Origin: DATJXG01 sp035500455
GTDB taxonomy: Bacteria > Acidobacteriota > Terriglobia > Terriglobales > Acidobacteriaceae
Reading direction: 5' to 3'
Length of the DNA stretch: 5,087 nt
Assembly (NCBI GenBank): GCA_035500455.1
Contig: DATJXG010000445.1
Location: forward strand, 1 to 5,087
The position numbers and the translations under genes are program-made. The notes below the pieces were generated by a model. The model was not told the DNA's origin. It did not search any database and worked only from the letters and a program-made list of their open reading frames with translations. Positions 1 through 4,829 of this stretch are shown here, piece by piece; the stretch's first letter is position 1; the number at the start of each line of letters is the position of its first letter.

Positions 1-1166
1 TGCGCGATGCCGAGCGGCAGAAGATGTCGAAAACCAAGGGCAACGTGATTGATCCGCTCGAGATCATCGAGCGCTTCGGCACCGATGCCACCCGCTTCAC
101 GCTGGCCGCCATGGCCGCCCCCGGCACCGACATCGCCTTCAGCGAGAGCCGCACCGAAGGCTATCGCAACTTCGCCAACAAAATCTGGAATGCGGCAAGA
201 TTCATGTTCATGTACGGGGATAAGATCAGGGCACGGATAGGACCATGGGCTCCGCTTGCGGCCGCCTCGGAAGATGCCCCGTACGTTGGGGTCAGCGGCG
301 TGAGTATTAAATGCATGGAGGATCGCTGGATTCTCTCGCGCTTTAACCGCATCACAAAAGAAGTCAACGAAGCTCTGGAAGCCTTCCGCTTCCACGAGGC
401 CGCGAATCACATTTACGATTTTTTCTGGGGAGATTTCTGTGACTGGTACATCGAGCTGATTAAGCCGCGACTCGTTTCCGATGAGAACTCCGACGAAACA
501 GTGTACGGGCCGGCGTGGGCAAACCTCGTCAACCTCTTTGAGGCCGCCCTGCGCCTGCTGCATCCAGTGATGCCCTTCATCACCGAAGAAATCTGGCACG
601 CGATCTACGACGGCAAGCCGCCGCTGAAGTCGCTGGCTCTGGCTGCATATCCGCAATCCGATGAAACGCAGATCGATCTCGCCGCCGAAACCGAAATGGC
701 AATCCTGCAGGATTTGATCGTGAGCGTGCGCAACCTGCGTGCCGAACTGAAAGTCGAGCAGAAGCTGCGCGTGCCGATCCAGGTTTTTGTGGAGGATGCC
801 GCCGTCCGAGCCCTCATCGAGCAGAACCGCAACGCCGTCGAGCGCCTGGCCAACGTCGAGTCCCTGACCTTCGCCGCCGGTCCGCTCTCCAAGCTGCCGG
901 GCTCGCGCCACACCGCCCGCTTCGACGTCCATGTGATCTACGAAAGGAAAATCGACGTTGCCGCCGAATGCGAGCGGCTAAAGAAAGAACTCGACAAAAT
1001 CGAAAAGGAATCCGCCAACCTGCAGCGGCAATTGAGCAACGAACAATTCCTGGCCAAGGCCCCGGCGCAGGTGATCGAAAATATGCGCAAACGCCGTATG
1101 GAACTGGAAGTCCTGGGGGAGAAAACCCGCAATAAGCTCGGCGAATTAGGATGCAGCGCCGCGTAG
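1..1166 (+). CDS. valS: Valyl-tRNA synthetase, C-terminal part (5' end outside window)
   Basis: This is a class I aminoacyl-tRNA synthetase that charges tRNA-Val with valine in the cytoplasm. The reading frame is open from base 3 (first codons RDAERQK) and ends at TAG 1164-1166, so about 387 residues are present; bacterial ValRS proteins are usually near 900. The left edge falls just before the KMSKTKGNVIDP signature (the KMSKS loop that binds ATP; its lysine codon is 21-23). Next come the end of the catalytic core (SESRTEGYRNFANKIWNAARF), the helical anticodon-binding domain (EDRWILSRFNRITKEV through FCDWYIELIKPRL, bases about 318-470) and, from about base 960, a charged heptad-rich helix pair (ERLKKELDKIEKE, then MRKRRMELEVLGEKTRNKL). 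That helix pair is the C-terminal coiled coil that contacts tRNA in ValRS. The match is clear across its length. The gene may be co-transcribed with nadC, although 210 bp of repeats separate them. Confidence 0.97.
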   Translation, partial: RDAERQKMSKTKGNVIDPLEIIERFGTDATRFTLAAMAAPGTDIAFSESRTEGYRNFANKIWNAARFMFMYGDKIRARIGPWAPLAAASEDAPYVGVSGVSIKCMEDRWILSRFNRITKEVNEALEAFRFHEAANHIYDFFWGDFCDWYIELIKPRLVSDENSDETVYGPAWANLVNLFEAALRLLHPVMPFITEEIWHAIYDGKPPLKSLALAAYPQSDETQIDLAAETEMAILQDLIVSVRNLRAELKVEQKLRVPIQVFVEDAAVRALIEQNRNAVERLANVESLTFAAGPLSKLPGSRHTARFDVHVIYERKIDVAAECERLKKELDKIEKESANLQRQLSNEQFLAKAPAQVIENMRKRRMELEVLGEKTRNKLGELGCSAA

Positions 1167-1203
1167 AATGGGAACTTAATCCACTTGTCATTCCGAAACC
1201 CGC

Positions 1204-1287
1204 TTGTCATTCCGAGCGAAGCGAGGAATCTCGGTCTTTGTCGAGGCCGGTGGAGACCGAGATTCCTCACTTCGCTCGGAATGACAA
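1204..1287. repeat. Long imperfect hairpin repeat (CATTCCGAGCG...GAGGAAT family)
   Basis: Two 34-nt arms, 1204-1237 and 1254-1287, are reverse complements with one mismatch (33 of 34) around a 16-nt loop. The transcript could form a very long stem between valS and nadC. A short truncated echo of the outer arm (CTTGTCATTCCGA) also occurs at 1184-1196, just before the full copy at 1203-1215. A second copy of the arm core lies at 4729-4753. It is probably a dispersed REP/MITE-like element. It has no clean T-tract on the plus strand, so use as a terminator is uncertain. Confidence 0.9.
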
Positions 1288-1315
1288 AAATGACAGGGGG
1301 TCGAAGGCAGTCGCA

Positions 1316-1369
1316 AGCAGCCAGCAGCCAGAGGCCAGTACCTGAAAACTGAAAACTGATAGCTGACAG
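1316..1369. repeat. Two adjacent 7-bp tandem arrays just before nadC
   Basis: The first array is AGCAGCC twice plus AGAGGCC (1316-1336). After five bases (AGTAC) the second array has four 7-bp units: CTGAAAA at 1342-1348 and 1349-1355, CTGATAG at 1356-1362 and CTGACAG at 1363-1369. The array ends seven bases before the nadC ATG and occupies the place where a Shine-Dalgarno site would lie. The pattern resembles the short tandemly repeated heptamers (STRR) described in cyanobacteria; any relation is inference. Confidence 0.8.
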
Positions 1370-1376
1370 CTTCCCC

Positions 1377-2255
1377 ATGGACTGGAACAGCCGCCGCACC
1401 ACCGCCATCATCGAGAACGCCCTGCTGGAGGACCGCGCTACCCGCGATGCCACCAGCTATGCCTGCATCGAGGCCGCCCAGCGCGCCTCTGCTACCATCC
1501 TCGCCAAGCAGGATTGCATCCTCGCCGGCATCGGCTGCGTGGCCCGTATTCTCGACGTCTATGCTATGCTCGATGGAGCCGTAACTTCCCACTACGAAGT
1601 CACCACCCACCCCGAGATCTTTGACGGCGTCCGCCTGCACGACGGGCAATCGGTCGCGGTGATCCGCCACAACGCCCGCGTGATCCTCTCCTGCGAACGC
1701 GTCATCCTGAACTTCCTGCAGCGCATGAGCGGCATTGCCACCCTCACCCGTAGATTTGTCGAGGCCATCTCGGGCACCAAGGCCCGCATCCTCGACACCC
1801 GCAAGACCGCTCCCGGTCTGCGCATGCTCGATAAGTACGCGGTCCGCTGCGGCGGCGGCCAGAACCATCGCCTCGACCTCTCCGATGGTGTCCTCATCAA
1901 GAATAACCACATTGCGCTGGCGGGCGGAATCATCCCCGCGCTCGACCGCGCCCACAAGAACCGCCGCGGCGAGCAACCCATCCAGGCCGAAGTGCGTTCC
2001 CTCGAGGAACTGGAGCAGGCCCTGGCGCACGGCGCTGAAGCCATCCTGCTGGACAACATGTCGCCTGAGGAAGTCCGCCGCGCTGTGGAGCGCTGCTCGA
2101 CCCTGGAGCGTCGGCCTCCGCTGGAGAGTTCGGGGGGCATCAGCCTGGAAAATGTCCGCGCCTATGCTGAAACCGGGGTGGATTTCATCTCGGTCGGCGC
2201 CCTCACCCACTCCGCCCAGGCCGTCGATATGAGCCTGCGGGTCGTCCCGGCGTGA
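1377..2255 (+). CDS. nadC: Nicotinate-nucleotide pyrophosphorylase (quinolinate phosphoribosyltransferase)
   Basis: This enzyme converts quinolinate and PRPP to nicotinate mononucleotide, CO2 and pyrophosphate, the step where de novo NAD synthesis joins the common pathway. The 292-residue length is normal. Visible signatures, in order: EDRATRDATS (18-27, N-terminal fold), ERVILNFLQRMSGIAT (107-122, Arg108), DTRKT (140-144), CGGGQNHR (158-165, His164-Arg165), LIKNNHI (173-179, Lys175), AEVRSLEE (204-211, Glu205), LLDN (224-227) and SGGI...SVGALTHS (252-279, phosphate-binding end of the barrel). All expected substrate-binding basic and acidic residues are present. ATG 1377 is the only standard start after an in-frame TGA at 1350-1352. 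No Shine-Dalgarno site is visible: the bases before ATG are a heptamer array and a CTTCCCC run. nadA and nadB are not in the window. It may be read from the valS promoter or from one not recognised here. Confidence 0.97.
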   Translation: MDWNSRRTTAIIENALLEDRATRDATSYACIEAAQRASATILAKQDCILAGIGCVARILDVYAMLDGAVTSHYEVTTHPEIFDGVRLHDGQSVAVIRHNARVILSCERVILNFLQRMSGIATLTRRFVEAISGTKARILDTRKTAPGLRMLDKYAVRCGGGQNHRLDLSDGVLIKNNHIALAGGIIPALDRAHKNRRGEQPIQAEVRSLEELEQALAHGAEAILLDNMSPEEVRRAVERCSTLERRPPLESSGGISLENVRAYAETGVDFISVGALTHSAQAVDMSLRVVPA

Positions 2256-2282
2256 CCTGACCGAAGCCCCAGGCACGCCGAA

Positions 2283-2319
2283 ACCCGTTAACTAACGGGT
2301 CACCCGGCTTTTAACCGGG
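2283..2319 (+). terminator. Two tandem small hairpins after nadC (possible terminator or operator)
   Basis: Hairpin 1 has perfect 7-bp arms ACCCGTT (2283-2289) and AACGGGT (2294-2300) with loop AACT. Hairpin 2 has CCCGG (2303-2307) and CCGGG (2315-2319) around CTTTTAA. They start 28 bases after the nadC stop. Neither is followed by a real T-run, so intrinsic termination is only a possibility. The second palindrome overlaps the candidate -35 box of the next promoter and could equally be a protein-binding site. Confidence 0.35.
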
Positions 2320-2338
2320 GTATCATCCGTGATATAAG
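2311..2338 (+). promoter_or_regulatory. Candidate sigma70 promoter for the PilZ/regulator pair
   Basis: A -35-like TTAACC (2311-2316, 4 of 6 to TTGACA) is followed after 16 bases by TATAAG (2333-2338, 5 of 6 to TATAAT). A TG one base upstream (2330-2331) makes an extended -10. Transcription would begin near 2345, giving a leader of about 95 nt before the PilZ start. It is identified by eye only. Confidence 0.4.
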
Positions 2339-2382
2339 GCCTTTAGCGATCATTTTGACTCCCCCAGGAGATGTGCCGTAGG

Positions 2383-2429
2383 GACTGGCTATTGCAGGCC
2401 GGGTGAACCGGTGAAACGAGGCCAGGGTC
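2383..2429 (+). promoter_or_regulatory. Possible structured leader of the PilZ gene
   Basis: A short stem could form between CTGGC (2385-2389) and GCCAG (2421-2425), extended by GA/TC pairs past a two-base bulge. It would enclose a hairpin CCGG-GTGAA-CCGG (2399-2411). The fold ends one base before the AGGAGG site at 2431. I compared it from memory with the cyclic-di-GMP-I (GEMM) consensus and do not see that motif. The pairings are short and may be chance in GC-rich DNA. Confidence 0.2.
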
Positions 2430-2430
2430 G

Positions 2431-2436
2431 AGGAGG
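2431..2436 (+). promoter_or_regulatory. Strong Shine-Dalgarno AGGAGG that fixes the PilZ start
   Basis: AGGAGG lies four bases before GTG 2441. An earlier in-frame GTG at 2411 has only a weak GGCCGGG-like stretch upstream. The site therefore favours 2441 as the true start and removes ten residues (MKRGQGRGGL) from the longest possible reading frame. Confidence 0.7.
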
Positions 2437-2440
2437 TCTT

Positions 2441-2764
2441 GTGTCCGACGCACGTACCGGGAAGCGGTTTCCCCTGGAATTACCCATCAAGTTTCATAAA
2501 GCTGAGGAAGTCTCACAACACAACGGCGTCACCGGCAACCTGAGCGCAGCCGGCGTGTACATACGCGCCGATGCCGCTCTCGATGTGGGTTCAACGGTAG
2601 AGTTTGAAATCGCCTTGCCGCCCGAGGTAACCGGCGCCAAGGAGAGCGTTGTCATCCAATGCAAAGGCCGGGTGGTGCGGACGGACGAGCCCGGCGGCGA
2701 CTCGCCAGACTCCCGCGGCGTAGCCTGCGTCATAGATTCCTATGATTTCGTTCGCCAGTCGTAG
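2441..2764 (+). CDS. Small PilZ-domain protein, likely cyclic-di-GMP receptor
   Basis: The product is a 107-residue single-domain protein when read from GTG 2441. The hallmark PilZ motifs are present: RTGKR (R-x3-R, residues 5-9) and, about 24 residues later, NLSAAG (N-x-S-x2-G, residues 33-38), followed by beta-strand segments GVYIRADA, STVEFEIALP and VVIQCKGRVVRTDE. In the PilZ family these two motifs wrap around a cyclic-di-GMP dimer, so ligand binding is likely. The output target is unknown; single-domain PilZ proteins act by binding partners, often in motility, exopolysaccharide or secretion control. No signal peptide or membrane segment is seen, so it should be cytoplasmic. The last codons and stop (TAG 2762-2764) lie inside a 14-bp tandem repeat. 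A response-regulator gene starts 45 bp downstream on the same strand, suggesting an operon. Confidence 0.88.
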   Translation: MSDARTGKRFPLELPIKFHKAEEVSQHNGVTGNLSAAGVYIRADAALDVGSTVEFEIALPPEVTGAKESVVIQCKGRVVRTDEPGGDSPDSRGVACVIDSYDFVRQS

Positions 2765-2795
2765 TTGGCCAGTCGTGATTCGCCACTCGCAAGCT
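2754..2795. repeat. 14-bp tandem repeat across the PilZ stop codon
   Basis: Three units start exactly 14 bases apart: GCCAGTCGTAGTTG (2754), GCCAGTCGTGATTC (2768) and the diverged GCCACTCGCAAGCT (2782). Each can be read as two heptamers, matching the 7-bp period of the array before nadC. The first unit supplies the PilZ stop codon, and the last ends directly against the GAGGT Shine-Dalgarno-like site (2796-2800) of the next gene. Confidence 0.75.
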
Positions 2796-2809
2796 GAGGT
2801 GCTGAGACG

Positions 2810-3490
2810 ATGCTGAAATTGATATTGGCTGATAATCAGGCCATTTTTCGCGCGGGGATCGCCAAGGTGCTGGCGGTCGAGGACGAAATGCGCATTGTGG
2901 CCCAGGCCCAGACTCCGGAGCAGATGTTCATGGCGCTGGATAAATTCCGCGCCGCCGTACTGGTGATTGCCGGGGGCTTCCACAACGATTTCAACGGCGT
3001 GCTGCAGGCCGCCAGCCGCAACAAGACGCGCGTGGTCGTGCTGGCCGATACCGGCGAGAGCGCGCAGCGTTACATGGGCAACGGCGCCCACGGCGTGGTG
3101 TATCGCAACGTGACCAGCGCCTCGCTGGTGGACTGCGTGCGCCGCGTCGCCCGCGGCGAAACCTGGGTGCAGGATATCGCCGTGCCCAGCGAGCTGACCG
3201 AGAACGATATGGTCGGCCTGCGCGTCCGTGACCGCCTCACCGCCAAAGAGCTGCGGATCGTGGCGCTGATCGTCCAAGGGTACAAGAACAAGGAAATCGC
3301 CTCGCAGCTGGGAACTACCGAGCAGGTGATCAAAAATTACCTTCGTAACGTGTACGACAAGATCGGGGTTTCGGACCGGCTGGAGCTGGCGCTATTCACC
3401 ATCCACCACCGGATTTTGAACGAAGCCGCCGCCGCCACCGCCGCCGGAGCCACGCAGCAGCCCGGCCCGGGCGCGCCCGCGATCTCCTGA
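2810..3490 (+). CDS. NarL/LuxR-type response regulator with degenerate receiver domain
   Basis: The product is a 226-residue cytoplasmic DNA-binding protein. Residues 1 to about 120 form a CheY-like receiver. It begins LKLILADNQAIFRAG (acidic pocket Asp8-Asn9) and has strand 3 AAVLVIAGGF, strand 4 RVVVLADTG and strand 5 GAHGVVYRN. The phosphoacceptor Asp expected at the end of strand 3 is Ala54, the usual Thr/Ser after strand 4 is Ala79 and the usual Lys is Arg99. Phosphotransfer control is therefore unlikely. Residues about 143-200 are a LuxR-type helix-turn-helix (LTAKELRIVALIVQGYKNKE, then IASQLGTTEQVIKNYLRNVY, then DKIGVSDRLELA), with the usual LT-x2-E, NKEIA and KIGV-x2-R features. The last 20 residues are a low-complexity Ala/Gly/Pro tail. 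ATG 2810 has GAGGT at 2796-2800, nine bases away. No histidine kinase gene is nearby. The target genes are unknown. Confidence 0.93.
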   Translation: MLKLILADNQAIFRAGIAKVLAVEDEMRIVAQAQTPEQMFMALDKFRAAVLVIAGGFHNDFNGVLQAASRNKTRVVVLADTGESAQRYMGNGAHGVVYRNVTSASLVDCVRRVARGETWVQDIAVPSELTENDMVGLRVRDRLTAKELRIVALIVQGYKNKEIASQLGTTEQVIKNYLRNVYDKIGVSDRLELALFTIHHRILNEAAAATAAGATQQPGPGAPAIS

Positions 3491-3587
3491 CGGAGCGCCG
3501 GCGTCTCGCCGCCAACCATCGTAACCCGCGTTACTCTTACCTTACTGTGCCGATTCATCAAGGTGCCGGCGAGACGCCGGCGCTACG
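3491..3587. repeat. Long inverted repeat between two convergent stop codons
   Basis: Arms 3494-3511 and 3567-3584 are perfect 18-bp reverse complements (core GCCGGCGTCTCGCCG). With one mismatch they extend to 3491-3511 and 3567-3587, so the left arm begins on the base after the regulator's TGA and the right arm covers the fabD stop (TAG on minus, 3583-3585). The 55-nt interior holds a small perfect hairpin, GTAAC-CCGC-GTTAC (3521-3534). It could act as a two-way transcription barrier, but no T-tract follows either arm. Confidence 0.88.
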
Positions 3588-4533
3588 TCGCTTGCCAAAT
3601 CTGCTCCAGCGTCTTCTGCAAAGAAGCTTCATCCCCCACACTCAGGCACTTTGGTCCCCGGTCAATCTGCCGCATCAGCCCGCAAAGTACTTTCCCTGGC
3701 CCAACTTCGATAAACGTCCGCACGCCCTGAACGATCAGCAGCCGCATGGACTGCTCCCACTTCACCGAGCCGGTAACTTGCCGCACCAGCGCGTCGCGGC
3801 TCCCTTCGACGTTCTTTACCAGCGCAGCGTCCACGTTGCAGGCCACCGGAACCGCGGGCGCGCTGAAATTCAGAGCCTGAAGATCCGCCGCCAGCCGGTC
3901 CTGCGCCGGCATCATAAGGGAGCAATGGAAGGGCGCGCTCACCGGCAGCAGCACCGCGCGCTTGGCGCCGCGCTCGCCGGCAAGTTGTGCGGCCCGCTCC
4001 ACTGCAGTTTTGTTCCCCGAAATCACGATCTGCTCAGGCGAATTGATGTTCGCCGGCTCGCAGACTTCCCCCTGAGACGCGTCACGGCACACGTCAGTCA
4101 CACGTTCAAGGCTCATGCCAAGAATCGCTGCCATCGCCCCCACCCCGACCGGAACCGCCTCCTGCATGTACTTGCCGCGATTGCGCACCGCACGCACCGC
4201 ATCGGCAAAACTCAGCGTTCCCGCCGCTACATGCGCCGAATATTCCCCCAGGCTGTGGCCAGCCACAAAGCCGGGCTTAAGCCCATTCTCATCCAGCACA
4301 CGCCAGGCCGCCACCGAGGCCGTGAGAATCGCCGGCTGCGTAGTTTCGGTAAGTCGCAACTGCTCTTCCGGGCCTTCGAAGCACAGTTGCGAAAGCCTGT
4401 AGCCCAGCGCCTCGTCGGCTTCCTCAAAGGTTCGCTTCGCGGCAGGATATTTTTCCGCCAGCTCTTTGCCCATGCCCACGGCCTGCGACCCCTGGCCGGG
4501 AAACAGAAATGCCACAGTGCTGTCAGTTGGCAA
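3583..4533 (-). CDS. fabD: Malonyl-CoA:acyl carrier protein transacylase
   Basis: This enzyme moves the malonyl group from CoA to acyl carrier protein, supplying extender units for type II fatty-acid synthesis in the cytoplasm. The 316-residue length is normal. Signatures: FPGQGSQAVGMG (11-22, oxyanion loop), GHSLGEYSA (92-100, nucleophile Ser94), RNRGKYMQEA (117-126, Arg119 for the malonyl carboxylate), NINSPEQIVISG (162-173), VSAPFHCSLM (198-207, catalytic His203) and EVGPGKVL (276-283). All catalytic residues are intact. The start is TTG (4531-4533), with GAGAGG six bases upstream; no ATG exists before the FPGQGSQ motif, which must sit near the N-terminus. The stop codon lies inside an inverted-repeat arm. 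The usual partners fabH, fabG, acpP and plsX are not in the window, and the next gene upstream is an unrelated small regulator, so fabD probably has its own promoter. Confidence 0.97.
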   Translation of the reverse strand: MPTDSTVAFLFPGQGSQAVGMGKELAEKYPAAKRTFEEADEALGYRLSQLCFEGPEEQLRLTETTQPAILTASVAAWRVLDENGLKPGFVAGHSLGEYSAHVAAGTLSFADAVRAVRNRGKYMQEAVPVGVGAMAAILGMSLERVTDVCRDASQGEVCEPANINSPEQIVISGNKTAVERAAQLAGERGAKRAVLLPVSAPFHCSLMMPAQDRLAADLQALNFSAPAVPVACNVDAALVKNVEGSRDALVRQVTGSVKWEQSMRLLIVQGVRTFIEVGPGKVLCGLMRQIDRGPKCLSVGDEASLQKTLEQIWQAT

Positions 4534-4539
4534 TCGAAG

Positions 4540-4545
4540 CCTCTC
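4540..4545 (-). promoter_or_regulatory. Shine-Dalgarno-like GAGAGG supporting the TTG start of fabD
   Basis: Read on the minus strand, GAGAGG is followed by six bases (CTTCGA) and then TTG. It is the only purine-rich site at proper distance, and it supports the unusual TTG initiation codon. Confidence 0.55.
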
Positions 4546-4559
4546 GTACTTGGAAAGTG

Positions 4560-4575
4560 GGCCAGGAGCCTGGCC
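4560..4575 (-). promoter_or_regulatory. Perfect palindrome in the fabD leader
   Basis: GGCCAGG (4560-4566) and CCTGGCC (4569-4575) are perfect reverse complements separated by two bases; as RNA the stem would be 6 bp with a GAGC-type tetraloop. It lies 26 bases upstream of the fabD start codon, next to the ribosome-binding region. It could be a regulator site or a leader hairpin, or chance. Confidence 0.3.
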
Positions 4576-4692
4576 GCCAGAGATTATCTCCTACTCAGCC
4601 GGGCAAAGCGAAGCGAAGCAGTAGGCTTGCGTGGTTCCCGGCGGAACGGCCTTGTGCCCGGAACGAATTCGCCCGACAAGCGCCAGCTTTTG

Positions 4693-4720
4693 CGTATTGC
4701 AAAATATCGCCACTTGTCAA
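4693..4720 (-). promoter_or_regulatory. Candidate fabD promoter
   Basis: On the minus strand a perfect -35 TTGACA occupies 4715-4720. After 16 bases comes AATACG (4693-4698), a poor -10 hexamer (3 of 6) but preceded by TGC, an extended -10. The leader to fabD would be about 150 nt. The -35 match is strong and the -10 weak. Confidence 0.35.
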
Positions 4721-4728
4721 CCAATCTC

Positions 4729-4792
4729 TCATTCCGAGCGAAGCGAGGAATCTGCTTTCTTGCTTGTGGCGACGATAATGCAGAGTCCTCGC
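4729..4792. repeat. Second, decayed copy of the CATTCCGAGCG...GAGGAAT hairpin
   Basis: Bases 4729-4753 match 1207-1231 exactly over 25 nt. The partner arm survives only in part: GCGAGGAATCTGC (4743-4755) can pair with GCAGAGTCCTCGC (4780-4792) at 12 of 13 positions around a 24-nt loop, and the outer part of the arm is lost. It lies directly upstream of the candidate fabD promoter. A further perfect 6-bp pairing, GAGTCC (4783-4788) with GGACTC (4808-4813), follows the antitoxin gene's stop. Confidence 0.8.
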
Positions 4793-4829
4793 GCCAAAAG
4801 CCGAAAAGGACTCGCCCACCAGGCCGTGC

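Noticed and set aside
1204..1369. A CRISPR array, because of the clustered repeats.
   Set aside because: There are no evenly spaced direct repeats with unique spacers; the structures are an inverted repeat and contiguous 7-bp tandems, with no cas genes.
1188..2276. A 362-codon open frame on the minus strand, opposite nadC.
   Set aside because: It is antisense to a fully conserved nadC, and its C-terminal part translates the hairpin repeat (a HSERSEESRS-like peptide, typical of spurious proteins).
2354..2386. A promoter using TTGACT at about 2355-2360.
   Set aside because: No acceptable -10 lies 16-18 bases downstream; the best hexamer there (TAGGGA) matches only two positions.
2411..2440. 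A longer PilZ start at GTG 2411.
   Set aside because: The upstream region has only a weak ribosome-binding match, whereas GTG 2441 has AGGAGG four bases away and keeps the complete PilZ motifs.
2345..2440. A cyclic-di-GMP (GEMM) riboswitch ahead of the PilZ gene.
   Set aside because: The location is tempting, but the conserved GEMM-I sequence blocks and its paired helices are not visible; only short generic stems are.
2591..3277. A 228-codon open frame on the minus strand, opposite the PilZ and regulator genes.
   Set aside because: It crosses two genes with clear domains and the 14-bp repeat, and is rich in His, Ala and Gly without a motif. It is a shadow frame.
4595..4819. A small minus-strand frame between the antitoxin-like gene and fabD as a toxin candidate.
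   Set aside because: A large part of it is the translated repeat (FLASLGM-type peptide), it has no toxin motif, and it has no convincing ribosome-binding site.
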